Of a stretch of DNA of 8,933 nucleotides, positions 1-6,574 are shown one piece after another (position 1 is the first letter of the stretch; each line of letters begins with the position of its first letter). Under the pieces are notes generated by a model. The model saw nothing but the letters and a program-made list of their open reading frames with translations. It was not told the DNA's origin and did not search any database. This stretch comes from Planctomycetota bacterium (GTDB lineage: Bacteria; Planctomycetota; MHYJ01; JACPRB01): the NCBI GenBank assembly GCA_016200125.1, contig JACQFK010000254.1:1-8933 (forward strand), in the 5' to 3' direction. The translations under genes and the position numbers were made by a program.

Positions 1-1714
1 CGAAGGCGGCGTCGAGCTCGAGGGCGCGGTCGTAGGCCGCCACCGCCTCCGCCCACTGCCCCTTGGCCTCGAGGATCTCGCCGAGCGTGAAGTGGCTGCC
101 CGCCAGGCTCGGATCACGGGCAAGCGCCTCCCGGGCGAAGCCGAGGGCCTCGTTGAAGAACTTCTCCCACTGCTCCGCCTTCGCGGTCCTGACCCGCCAG
201 AGGGTCTTCCCCTCCTTCACGCTCGCCAGCGCCTTCTGGCAAAGCGCCGCGGCCTCCATCGCCGCGACCTTGGACTCCGCCTCCTTGCGGAGCCGCTCCA
301 GCTCCAGCTCGCAGGCGCTCTTCTGCTCCCGCGCCGCGACGTCTCCCGGACGGAGCGCGAGGTAGCGGCCGAACAGTTCGTTCGCGTGGGCCCAGTCCTT
401 CTTCGCGACGCTGACGCCCGCCTGGGCCTGAAGATCCTTCGCCTCCCGGGCGCGCTCCAGGGCGCCGCCGCCCAGGATGGCCGCGATCGCCGCGGCCGCC
501 AGCGCCGCCGCCGCCAGCGCCGCGCTGAGCGCCTTCCGCCGCCCCACCCACTTCCGGATCCGGTGCGATACGCTCGCGGGCCGCGCGAGGACGGGCTCTC
601 CCGCCAGATAGCGGCCCAGGTCTTCCGCGAACTCCTTCGCGGACGCGTAGCGCCTCGCGGGATCCTTCTCGAGGCACTTGAGGACCACCGTCTCCAGGTC
701 GGGATCCGCCGAAGGATTCAGCTTCCGCGGCGGCTTGGGCTCCTCCTCGACGACCTGCTTGAGGATCTCGTAGACGTTCTCGTGCTTGAAGGGCGCGCGG
801 TCGGTCAGGATCTCGTAGAGCGTCGCGCCGAGCGAGTAGACGTCGCTCCGCGCGTTGACCTGGGTCATGAGGCCGCGCGCCTGCTCGGGCGGCATATAGG
901 ACGGCGTCCCGAGCACCGTGCCGGAGACCGACAGGGTCGACTCCCCCGCCGCCTGCTTGGCCAGGCCGAAATCCATGACGTAGACCCGGAACTCCGCCGG
1001 ATCTCCGCGCTTCGCCGGGTCGCCCTCGACCATCAGGTTGTGGGGCTTGAGGTCGCGGTGGATCACGCCCTCGCCGTGGGCGTAGTGCACCGCGAGCGCC
1101 GCCTGCCGGAGGAACTCGACGAGCACCCGCCGGTCGTCGCGCGGGAAGACGGCAAGGGTCCGGCCGCGGATGAGCTGGAGGGCGATGTAGGGCCGGCCGC
1201 CCTCCTCGCCCACCGCGTAGACGGCCGCGATGTTGGGATGGGAGAGCTTGGCGGCCGTCTGAGCCTCGCGCTCGAAGCGGGCGACCTCGTCGCGGTTCCT
1301 GCTGTTGAGGAACTTGAGCGCGACCCAGCGGCGGAGCTCCGTGTCCCAGGCGGACCAGACCTCGCCCATGCCGCCCGCGCCGATCGCGTGGACCCGGACG
1401 AATTTCCCGACGTGGTTGCCCGTGACCTCGGCCGCGCGGGCCACCTCGGCGGGGAGCGTGACGTGGGAGGAGGACGAAGGCGACTGGGAGGCCGGCTTGG
1501 CAGGGATGCGGAGCGTCGCCTCGAGCTGCTGGGGCGACAGGTAGCCCTTCCGCACCAGCAGCTCGCCGAGCCGCGGCAGCGGCGTGACGTGCTCGGCGGC
1601 GAGCCGTGCGATGACGTCCAGGCACTCGCGGACGTGCTCGGCCGTGGCGAGCCCCTGCTCCACGACGAGTTGCGCGAAGAGCGACTCGGATTGGGCGGCT
1701 CCGGAGTCTCCCAT
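1..1714 (-). CDS. Membrane-anchored Ser/Thr protein kinase with TPR region (3' end cut by window)
   Basis: Eukaryotic-type (Hanks) kinase, 571 residues visible, open to the window edge. Residues about 1-72 form a helical N-terminal domain with a 'LGELLVRKGYLSPQQLEATL' signature, common ahead of kinase domains in Planctomycetota. The kinase domain spans about 104-370: Gly-rich loop IGAGGMGEV (111-119), ATP-binding Lys134 in VALK, helix-C Glu150, catalytic loop HRDLKPHN (219-226) with Asp221, DFG (248-250), and GTPSYMPPEQARG (269-281) in place of the APE motif. All catalytic residues are present, so it should be active. An Ala/Leu-rich membrane span lies at about 395-416, followed by a charged helical stretch and a TPR (about 538-571) at the cut end. 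Expected topology is kinase in the cytoplasm and TPRs outside. Start is ATG 1714; an ATG at 1724 is in another frame. It diverges from the biotin carboxylase gene across 96 bp. Substrate unknown; a role in regulating the neighbours is speculation. Confidence 0.93.
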   Translation of the reverse strand, partial: MGDSGAAQSESLFAQLVVEQGLATAEHVRECLDVIARLAAEHVTPLPRLGELLVRKGYLSPQQLEATLRIPAKPASQSPSSSSHVTLPAEVARAAEVTGNHVGKFVRVHAIGAGGMGEVWSAWDTELRRWVALKFLNSRNRDEVARFEREAQTAAKLSHPNIAAVYAVGEEGGRPYIALQLIRGRTLAVFPRDDRRVLVEFLRQAALAVHYAHGEGVIHRDLKPHNLMVEGDPAKRGDPAEFRVYVMDFGLAKQAAGESTLSVSGTVLGTPSYMPPEQARGLMTQVNARSDVYSLGATLYEILTDRAPFKHENVYEILKQVVEEEPKPPRKLNPSADPDLETVVLKCLEKDPARRYASAKEFAEDLGRYLAGEPVLARPASVSHRIRKWVGRRKALSAALAAAALAAAAIAAILGGGALERAREAKDLQAQAGVSVAKKDWAHANELFGRYLALRPGDVAAREQKSACELELERLRKEAESKVAAMEAAALCQKALASVKEGKTLWRVRTAKAEQWEKFFNEALGFAREALARDPSLAGSHFTLGEILEAKGQWAEAVAAYDRALELDAAF

Positions 1715-1722
1715 CGGGGGCC

Positions 1723-1753
1723 ATTCTATCCGGCGGCGCCTCCGCCGTCCCAA
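1723..1753 (-). promoter_or_regulatory. Putative promoter of the kinase gene, near-leaderless
   Basis: On the minus strand, TAGAAT (1728 down to 1723) matches the -10 consensus at five of six positions and is followed by only 8 nt before ATG 1714. A possible -35, TTGGGA, lies at 1753-1748 with a long 19-nt spacer. There is no Shine-Dalgarno in the 8 nt (GGCCCCCG). Transcription would start at or within a few bases of the start codon. Confidence 0.45.
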
Positions 1754-1772
1754 CAGAAAGTCTCCCAATTCT

Positions 1773-1801
1773 TTGAGTTCCGCCGCCCTTTCTGGTGAAA
1801 T
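1773..1801 (+). promoter_or_regulatory. Putative sigma-70-type promoter of the propionate locus, near-leaderless
   Basis: TTGAGT (1773-1778) and TGAAAT (1796-1801) are separated by exactly 17 nt, and a TG at 1793-1794 gives an extended -10. The GTG start at 1811 is 9 nt after the -10 with no Shine-Dalgarno, so the mRNA should begin almost at the start codon. It is arranged back to back with the kinase promoter; the two cores overlap no bases but share a 96-bp intergenic region. Confidence 0.5.
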
Positions 1802-1810
1802 CGCGGGTCC

Positions 1811-3292
1811 GTGTTCAAGAAAGTCCTCATCGCCAACCGGGGGGAGATCGCGCTCCGCGTGATCCGCGCCTGCCGGGAGATGGGCATCCGCACCGTGGCG
1901 GTCTACAGCGACGCCGACCGCTGGTCCAACTACGTCTCCCACGCCGAGGAGGCCTACGGCATCGGGCCCGCCCCGGCGCGCGAAAGCTATCTCCGGATGG
2001 ACAAGATCCTCGGGATCGCCCGGAAGTCGGGCGCCCAGGCGATCCACCCGGGATACGGATTCCTCTCCGAGAACGCGGACTTCTCCGAGGCCTGCGCAAA
2101 GGCGAAGCTGAAGTTCATCGGCCCCGGCCCGGCCACGATGCGCGCCGTGGGCAACAAGATCGCCGCCCGCAAGACGGCGCAGAAGCTGGGCGTCCCCGTC
2201 GTCCCTGGCATCTCCGGGCAGGTCGACGAGGCCCAGGTCCTCTCCTTCGGCCGCGAGCACGGCTACCCGCTCCTCCTCAAGGCCGCGGGCGGCGGCGGCG
2301 GCAAGGGCCTCCGCGTCGTGCGCGAGGAGAAGGAGGCCGCCCGCGCGCTCCGCGAGGCCGCCAGCGAGGCGGGCCACGCCTTCGGCAACAGCAGCGTCTT
2401 CGTCGAGAAGTACATCTCCCGGCCGCGCCACGTCGAGATCCAGGTCTTCGGCGACCGCCGGGGCAGCGTGATCCACCTCGGCGAGCGCGAGTGCTCCGTC
2501 CAGCGCCGCCACCAGAAGCTGGTCGAGGAGAGCCCCTCGGTCGCGGTCGACGAGAAGCTCCGCGAGGCGATGGGCGAGACGGCGAAGAAGGTCGTCAAGA
2601 GCGTCGGCTACGAGAACGCCGGAACCTGCGAGTTCCTGCTCGACGAGAAGGGCCGCTTCTACTTCCTCGAGGTCAACTCGCGCCTCCAGGTGGAGCACCC
2701 GGTCACGGAGATGGTCACCGGCCTCGATCTCGTGCAGATGCAGATCGCGGTCGCGGCCGGCGAGAAGCTCCCGCTGCGCCAGGACGAGGTGCGGCGGCGC
2801 GGCCACGCCATCGAGACGCGCATCTGCGCCGAGGACCCCTTCAGCGGCTTCGCCCCCGCGACGGGCGAGGTCGCCGCGGTCCGCTTCCCCGCCGGGCCCT
2901 TCGTCCGCGTGGACAGCGACCTCCGCATCCGGTCGCAGGTCACGGTCTTCTACGACTCGCTCATCGCGAAGCTCATCGTCTGGGCCGAGGACCGCGCCGT
3001 CGCGGTCGAGCGGATGCTCCGCGCGCTCCGCGAGTTCAAGGTCGTGGGCGTCCAGACCACGATCCCCTTCCAGATCCAGCTCTTCCAGAACCGGAAGTTC
3101 CGCGCCGGCCGCATCCACACCCGCTTCGTGGACCAGGAGTTCGACTTCAAGGACGTCAAGGCCGACCACCATGAGGAGGCCGCGATCCTCGCCGCCGCCC
3201 TCGAATTCCTCCGGCGCGAGCAGATGACGCCGAAGTACGCCAGCCCGCGCCCGATCTCCCCCTGGAAGATGGCCTTCCGAGAGGACCTGTGA
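1811..3292 (+). CDS. accC: Biotin carboxylase subunit of an acyl-CoA (probably propionyl-CoA) carboxylase
   Basis: ATP-grasp enzyme that carboxylates carrier-bound biotin using bicarbonate and ATP. The 493 residues align without doubt to AccC/PccA N-terminal families: start FKKVLIANRGEIA, HPGYGFLSEN (79-88), Lys116 and Lys157 for ATP, glycine loop AAGGGGGKG (158-166), His207, Lys236 in RRHQK, EVNSRLQVEHPVTEM (287-301) with Glu287, Asn289 and Arg291, and Arg337 in ETRICAEDP. Numbering is within two residues of E. coli AccC. It is about 45 residues longer than AccC; the tail (about 450-493, ending SPWKMAFREDL) resembles the linker seen in fused propionyl-CoA carboxylase alpha chains. Start is GTG 1811, giving the canonical N-terminus. 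Its TGA overlaps the GTG of the carrier gene by 4 nt. The following mutase and epimerase genes suggest propionyl-CoA rather than acetyl-CoA as substrate; acetyl-CoA or another acyl-CoA cannot be excluded because the carboxyltransferase is not here. Confidence 0.95.
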   Translation: MFKKVLIANRGEIALRVIRACREMGIRTVAVYSDADRWSNYVSHAEEAYGIGPAPARESYLRMDKILGIARKSGAQAIHPGYGFLSENADFSEACAKAKLKFIGPGPATMRAVGNKIAARKTAQKLGVPVVPGISGQVDEAQVLSFGREHGYPLLLKAAGGGGGKGLRVVREEKEAARALREAASEAGHAFGNSSVFVEKYISRPRHVEIQVFGDRRGSVIHLGERECSVQRRHQKLVEESPSVAVDEKLREAMGETAKKVVKSVGYENAGTCEFLLDEKGRFYFLEVNSRLQVEHPVTEMVTGLDLVQMQIAVAAGEKLPLRQDEVRRRGHAIETRICAEDPFSGFAPATGEVAAVRFPAGPFVRVDSDLRIRSQVTVFYDSLIAKLIVWAEDRAVAVERMLRALREFKVVGVQTTIPFQIQLFQNRKFRAGRIHTRFVDQEFDFKDVKADHHEEAAILAAALEFLRREQMTPKYASPRPISPWKMAFREDL

Positions 3293-3792
3293 AATTCTTC
3301 TCCCACTCCAACGGCCACGACTTCGAGCTGGACATCCAGCCCGACCGCGACCGCCTCCTCGTCCGCTGCAACGGGAAGGAGATGGTCGTCGCCTTCGACG
3401 ACCAGAAATGGTCGATCCGCACCGCGTTCCTGGGCGACCGCCGGCTCGATTTCGGCTGGGACCGCCGCGACGGCGTCTACTCGCTCCACATCGAGGGGAT
3501 CGAGTACGAGGTCGTCGTCCGGGACCCGAAGTCGGAGCTCCTGGCGAAGGTGGTGGGCGGCGGGGCGGCCGCCTCGGCGACCGCCGAGGTGCGCGCGCCG
3601 ATCCCGGGCCTGATCACGAAGGTGCTCCTGAAGGCGGGCGAGCCGGTGAAGAAGGACCAGCCGGTCTGCTGCCTCGACGCCATGAAGCTCGAGAACGAGA
3701 TCGCCGCCCCGCGGGACGGCGCCGTGAAATCGATCGAGGTCCAGCCCGGCCAGGCGGTGGAAAAAGGGCAAACCTTGTTCGTCATCGGGTAG
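3289..3792 (+). CDS. Biotin carboxyl carrier protein of the acyl-CoA carboxylase
   Basis: 167 residues. The C-terminal half (about 101-167) is a biotinyl/lipoyl domain: VRAPIPGLITKVLLKAGEPV, then DAMKLENEI with the predicted biotinylated Lys133, then a second half-barrel ending QTLFVIG. The site reads D-AMK-L instead of the commoner E-AMK-M, a conservative variation. Residues 1-80 are predicted beta-rich and look like the carboxylase-carrier linking (BT-like) domain of fused alpha chains, followed by a short Gly/Ala hinge (90-99). It shuttles carboxybiotin from the biotin carboxylase encoded just upstream to a carboxyltransferase not encoded in this window. Start is GTG 3289, in a GTGA overlap with the upstream stop and preceded by a weak AGAGGA, so translation is probably coupled. 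Together the two genes look like a split PccA. Alternative: carrier of another biotin enzyme; the fold assignment itself is firm. Confidence 0.93.
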   Translation: MKFFSHSNGHDFELDIQPDRDRLLVRCNGKEMVVAFDDQKWSIRTAFLGDRRLDFGWDRRDGVYSLHIEGIEYEVVVRDPKSELLAKVVGGGAAASATAEVRAPIPGLITKVLLKAGEPVKKDQPVCCLDAMKLENEIAAPRDGAVKSIEVQPGQAVEKGQTLFVIG

Positions 3793-3795
3793 AAT
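3790..3795 (+). promoter_or_regulatory. Possible -10 element for the zinc-ribbon gene
   Basis: TAGAAT overlaps the TAG stop of the carrier gene and sits 6 nt before ATG 3802. No convincing -35 is seen at the right distance and there is no extended -10. It is listed because its spacing repeats the leaderless pattern of other starts here; it may be coincidental. Confidence 0.25.
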
Positions 3796-3801
3796 ATTCC
3801 C

Positions 3802-4047
3802 ATGCCGATGAGCTGCCCCTCCTGCGGACGCCCGCTCGCGTCGGGCGCCAAGTGCGTCTACTGCGGCCAGGGCACCCAGTTCAAGAGGAAGGAACAGCTC
3901 CAGATCCCCAAGGGGGCCCTTCCGCAGAAGCGGAAGTCCTCCTTCCCCTGGGGCAAGCTCCTGCTGCTGCTCCTCGTCGCCGGCGCCGTCGCGGCCTGCT
4001 TCCTCCATCCGGAGCTCAACGCGAAGATCAAGTCGCTGATCCCCTGA
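3802..4047 (+). CDS. Small zinc-ribbon single-pass membrane protein of unknown function
   Basis: 81 residues. The N-terminus carries two CxxC knuckles, CPSC (5-8) and CVYC (18-21), ten residues apart: the minimal zinc-ribbon pattern. A Lys/Arg-rich stretch (29-48) precedes one hydrophobic span, about WGKLLLLLLVAGAVAACFLH (50-69), and a short tail. Positive charge before the span predicts the zinc ribbon in the cytoplasm. Start is ATG 3802 (MPM); a second in-frame ATG at 3808 is possible and loses nothing important. It lies 9 nt after the carrier gene and 30 nt before the mutase gene, same strand. Codon use looks like its neighbours. No specific family is recognised; such proteins are often nucleic-acid- or protein-binding adaptors, but nothing here shows which. 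Confidence 0.75.
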   Translation: MPMSCPSCGRPLASGAKCVYCGQGTQFKRKEQLQIPKGALPQKRKSSFPWGKLLLLLLVAGAVAACFLHPELNAKIKSLIP

Positions 4048-4059
4048 CGGCTCCGACTC

Positions 4060-4068
4060 TGCTATAAT
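4060..4068 (+). promoter_or_regulatory. Extended -10 promoter directly before the mutase gene
   Basis: TGCTATAAT is a perfect extended -10 (TGn plus consensus TATAAT at 4063-4068). The -35 is weak: CTGACG at 4044-4049 is too close (13-nt spacer), which an extended -10 can tolerate. The 9 nt between TATAAT and ATG 4078 are CCCCCTCCG, the opposite of a Shine-Dalgarno. The likely start of transcription is at about 4075-4078, which would make a leaderless mutase mRNA and an internal promoter in the locus. Confidence 0.6.
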
Positions 4069-4077
4069 CCCCCTCCG

Positions 4078-5580
4078 ATGGACGACTCCCAGCCCGGGCA
4101 GTATCCCTTCACCCGGGGGATCTACCCCCGGATGTATGCGGAGCGTCCCTGGACCTTCCGGCAGTACGCGGGCTACGCCACCGCCGAGGAGACCAACCGC
4201 CGCTACCGCTACCTGCTGGAGCGGGGCCAGACGGGACTCTCCGTCGCCTTCGACCTGCCGACCCAGATGGGCTACGACCCCGACCACGCGATGGCCCGGG
4301 GCGAGGTCGGCAAGTCCGGCGTCTCGATCGCGTCGCTCGACGACATGGAGGCGCTCTTCGCCGACATCCCGCTCGACAAGGTCACGGTCTCCATGACGAT
4401 CAACGCGACCGCGATCGTCCTCCTCGCGCTCCACGTGGCGACCGCGGAGAAGCGCGGGATCCCGCCGGCCTCGCTCGGCGGCACCGTCCAGAACGACATC
4501 CTCAAGGAGTTCGTCGCGCGCGGCTGCTACATCTTCCCGCCGAAGCCGTCGCTGAAGATCGCCGTCGACGTGATCGAGCACGCCTGCCGCCATATGCCCC
4601 AGTGGAACTTCATCAGCGTCTCGGGCTACCACATCCGCGAGGCGGGCTCGACGGCGGCGCAGGAGCTCGGCTTCACGATCGCCAACGGAATCGCCTACCT
4701 GGAGGCCGCGCTGCGGCGCGGGCTCGACGCCGACGCGCTGGGCCGGCGCGTCAGCTTCTTCTTCAACGCCCACAACGACTTCATCGAGGAGATCGCCAAG
4801 TTCCGCGCCGCCCGGCGCCTCTGGGCCGGGATCATGCGCGACCGCTTCAAGGCGAAGGACCCGCGGGCCCAGCAGTTGCGCTTCCACACGCAGACGGCGG
4901 GCTCGACGCTGACCGCGCAGCAGCCCCACAACAACGTCGTCCGGGTGACGCTGCAGGCGATGGCCGCGCTCCTGGGCGGCACCCAGTCGCTCCACACGAA
5001 CGCCAAGGACGAGGCCCTCGCCCTGCCCGGCGAGGAGGCCGCCAAGCTCGCCCTCCGCACCCAGCAGATCCTCGCCCACGAGACGGGCCTCTGCGACGTC
5101 GCCGACCCCTTCGGCGGCTCCTTCCAGATCGAGGAGGAGACCGACCGGCTCGAGGCGGAGGCGCTGGCCTACCTCCGGAAGATCGACGGGCTCGGCGGCG
5201 CCCCCGCGGCGCTCGAATTCGAGAAGGCCGAGATCGAGCGGAGCGCGCTCTCCGTCCAGCGGGAGATCGAGGAGGGCAAGCGGGTCGTCGTCGGCGTGAA
5301 CAAGTACGAAGAGCCGGGCAACGGCTCCGGGATCAAGGTCCTCAAGGTCGACGAGAAGACCCGGACGGAACGGCGCGACGCGCTGGAGCGGCGCAAGGCG
5401 GCGCGGTCGAAGACCGCGGTCGAAGGCGCCCTCTCCTCCCTCCGCGCCGCGGCGGACCGGGACGAGAACCTCTTCCCCGCGGTCCTGAACGGCGTGAAGG
5501 CCGGGGCGACGCTCGGCGAGATCTGCGACGCGCTGGTGGAACGCTACGGACGTCACGACCAGGGGAAACCCCTCTCATGA
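4078..5580 (+). CDS. mcmA1: Methylmalonyl-CoA mutase, catalytic (large) subunit without B12-binding domain
   Basis: Catalytic TIM-barrel half of the adenosylcobalamin enzyme that interconverts (R)-methylmalonyl-CoA and succinyl-CoA. 500 residues: [16 protein letters not shown] at 10-25, RQYAG (28-32), [15 protein letters not shown] (53-67), [12 protein letters not shown] (134-145), SGYHIREAG (182-190), [10 protein letters not shown], and THTNAKDE-like [14 protein letters not shown] (304-317). Aligning from memory to Propionibacterium mutase with a constant offset of 59, Tyr30 matches Tyr89, Gln138 Gln197, Arg148 Arg207, Tyr184-His185 Tyr243-His244 and Arg224 Arg283. Tyr30 and Arg148 favour methylmalonyl-CoA over isobutyryl-CoA, where Phe and Gln are expected. 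The protein stops after [11 protein letters not shown], the usual end of the large subunit, so a separate cobalamin-binding subunit is required and is not in this window. Stop and the next start overlap as ATGA. Confidence 0.95.
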   Translation: MDDSQPGQYPFTRGIYPRMYAERPWTFRQYAGYATAEETNRRYRYLLERGQTGLSVAFDLPTQMGYDPDHAMARGEVGKSGVSIASLDDMEALFADIPLDKVTVSMTINATAIVLLALHVATAEKRGIPPASLGGTVQNDILKEFVARGCYIFPPKPSLKIAVDVIEHACRHMPQWNFISVSGYHIREAGSTAAQELGFTIANGIAYLEAALRRGLDADALGRRVSFFFNAHNDFIEEIAKFRAARRLWAGIMRDRFKAKDPRAQQLRFHTQTAGSTLTAQQPHNNVVRVTLQAMAALLGGTQSLHTNAKDEALALPGEEAAKLALRTQQILAHETGLCDVADPFGGSFQIEEETDRLEAEALAYLRKIDGLGGAPAALEFEKAEIERSALSVQREIEEGKRVVVGVNKYEEPGNGSGIKVLKVDEKTRTERRDALERRKAARSKTAVEGALSSLRAAADRDENLFPAVLNGVKAGATLGEICDALVERYGRHDQGKPLS

Positions 5581-6080
5581 GACCGCTGCTGCCGCCTCTG
5601 GCCTGCGGAGTCGTCGTGGCGGGCCTCCTCTACGGCCTGCTGCTCGCCGCCGAGCGGAAGCTGCCGGAACCCGAGGATCCCTGGCTCGAGGCCTGGATCG
5701 GCGACGGCCTGAAGGCCGAGTTCCGCTCGACCTCGAACGAGCCGGACAAGCACGTGCTTCCCGGCGACGGGCGCGACCTCTTCGGGGGCCCCGAGGTCGA
5801 GGGCACCCTGCTCCGCAACTATCTCGTCCAGAACACCTCGGTGCAGCTCGTCGTGCTTCCGAAGGCCGGCCTGATCCCCTCCCTGCCGGAGGTCCGCGCC
5901 ATCGATTACCGCTTCAAGCCCAAGGGCAACACGGTCCACTACTGCCGCATCGGCCGCCGCATCCTGTTCGTGGCGGCCATGGGGAAAGGGATCGCCATCC
6001 TCCCCGCGATGAAGACGCCGAGGGAGCAGGTGCAGAGGATCTTCGACTCCTTCGAAGAGACCGCGGGCCGCTACCCGTGA
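5577..6080 (+). CDS. Unknown exported or membrane-anchored protein, coupled between mutase and epimerase
   Basis: 167 residues, not recognised. The N-terminus ([20 protein letters not shown] and on to LLLAA, residues 1-25) is a hydrophobic segment after one Arg: a signal peptide with possible cleavage after LLLAA, or a signal anchor. The rest (about 35-167) is a small mixed alpha/beta domain with alternating hydrophobic strands (VQLVVLPKAG, RRILFVAAMG, GIAILPAMK) and a C-terminal amphipathic helix (EQVQRIFDSFEETAG), a layout like small periplasmic proteins of the PsbP/Mog1 type, though no motif proves this. There is one Cys (Cys10) in the leader, not in a convincing lipobox. ATG 5577 overlaps the mutase TGA (ATGA) and its TGA overlaps the epimerase GTG (GTGA), so it is translated with the pathway enzymes. 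A downstream cytoplasmic reaction makes an exported partner surprising. Confidence 0.85.
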   Translation: MRPLLPPLACGVVVAGLLYGLLLAAERKLPEPEDPWLEAWIGDGLKAEFRSTSNEPDKHVLPGDGRDLFGGPEVEGTLLRNYLVQNTSVQLVVLPKAGLIPSLPEVRAIDYRFKPKGNTVHYCRIGRRILFVAAMGKGIAILPAMKTPREQVQRIFDSFEETAGRYP

Positions 6081-6484
6081 AGATCCGCAAGATCGAGCAT
6101 CTCGGCATGGCCTGCCGCTCCGCCGAGGCGGCCGCGAAGTTCTACACCGAGGTGCTGGGGCTCCCCGTCGTGGCCCGCGAGACCCTCGCCGACATGAAGC
6201 TCAAGGTCGTGAAGGTCGGCGCGGGGGAATCGGTCCTCGAGCTGCTCGAGCCGCTCGACGGCGAGCCGGTCATCTCCAAATTCCTGGGCTCCCGAGGCGA
6301 GGGCATCCACCACGTCTGCCTCGAGGTCGAGGACATCCGCGAGGCGATCCGCGAGCTCAAGGAGAAGGGCTACAGCCCGCTCTGGGACGAGCCCAAGGTG
6401 GGCGCGGGCGGCAAGTGGGTCACCTTCCTGCGCCCCAAGGAGACCTTCGGCGTCCTCCTGGAACTCAACCAGGACCGGGCGTAG
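6077..6484 (+). CDS. mce: Methylmalonyl-CoA epimerase (VOC superfamily)
   Basis: Converts (S)- to (R)-methylmalonyl-CoA, supplying the mutase. 135 residues, normal length. Two beta-alpha-beta-beta-beta VOC modules are visible: IEHLGMACRS (6-15), then the diagnostic VLELLEPLDGEPVISKFLGSRG-type segment at 53-74, GEGIHHVCLEVEDI (74-87), and TFLRPKETFGVLLELNQ (116-132). Metal ligands expected for the family are His8, an acidic/Gln position near Glu55, a His of the His78-His79 pair and Glu129; all are present. GTG 6077 begins inside the stop of the upstream exported protein (GTGA); no other start gives the conserved KIEHLG N-terminus, and no Shine-Dalgarno is seen, consistent with coupling. It is the last gene of the plus-strand run and faces the SDR gene tail to tail. 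Other VOC enzymes are unlikely given the RGEGIHHVCLEV signature and the mutase nearby. Confidence 0.93.
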   Translation: MKIRKIEHLGMACRSAEAAAKFYTEVLGLPVVARETLADMKLKVVKVGAGESVLELLEPLDGEPVISKFLGSRGEGIHHVCLEVEDIREAIRELKEKGYSPLWDEPKVGAGGKWVTFLRPKETFGVLLELNQDRA

Positions 6485-6490
6485 GCCGCC

Positions 6491-6570
6491 TCACGCATCA
6501 CGGCAGAAGGGTCCCCCTGGCACTCCCCCGGGGGGAGCCGGAGGGGGAACGACTCTTCCGAGATGCGTGA
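6491..6570. repeat. 80-nt nested imperfect inverted repeat, likely bidirectional terminator or palindromic repeat unit
   Basis: Outer arms 6491-6503 and 6558-6570 pair at 12 of 13 positions (TCACGCATC against GATGCGTGA, one A/A mismatch, then CGG/CCG). Inner arms TCCCCCT (6512-6518) and AGGGGGA (6542-6548) pair perfectly, and a core CTCCCCC (6523-6529) faces GGGGGAG (6531-6537). The whole element fills the gap between the convergent epimerase and SDR genes, starting 6 nt after the epimerase stop and ending 4 nt before the SDR stop. No poly-T tract follows on either strand, so intrinsic termination is only partly supported; a dispersed palindromic repeat is the alternative. Confidence 0.65.
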
Positions 6571-6574
6571 TGCC

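Noticed and set aside
92..1798. 568-codon open frame on the plus strand and a 536-codon frame on the minus strand (114-1724)
   Set aside because: Both overlap the kinase gene in other frames. Only the frame from ATG 1714 carries the complete set of kinase motifs.
2950..5556. 868-codon open frame on the minus strand
   Set aside because: It lies antisense to the carboxylase, carrier, zinc-ribbon and mutase genes, which all carry family motifs. The translation is Arg/Leu/Gly/Val-rich with no motif, the usual shadow of GC-rich third-position bias.
5562..5573. GGGG-AAA-CCCC hairpin just before the exported-protein start
   Set aside because: Four-bp stem with a 3-nt loop inside mutase codons, common by chance at this GC content; no evidence that it controls translation.
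4602..6080. 492-codon open frame on the plus strand starting inside the mutase gene
   Set aside because: Only its last part, from ATG 5577, is plausible protein; the upstream part is an Arg-rich shadow of the mutase. The gene is therefore started at 5577.
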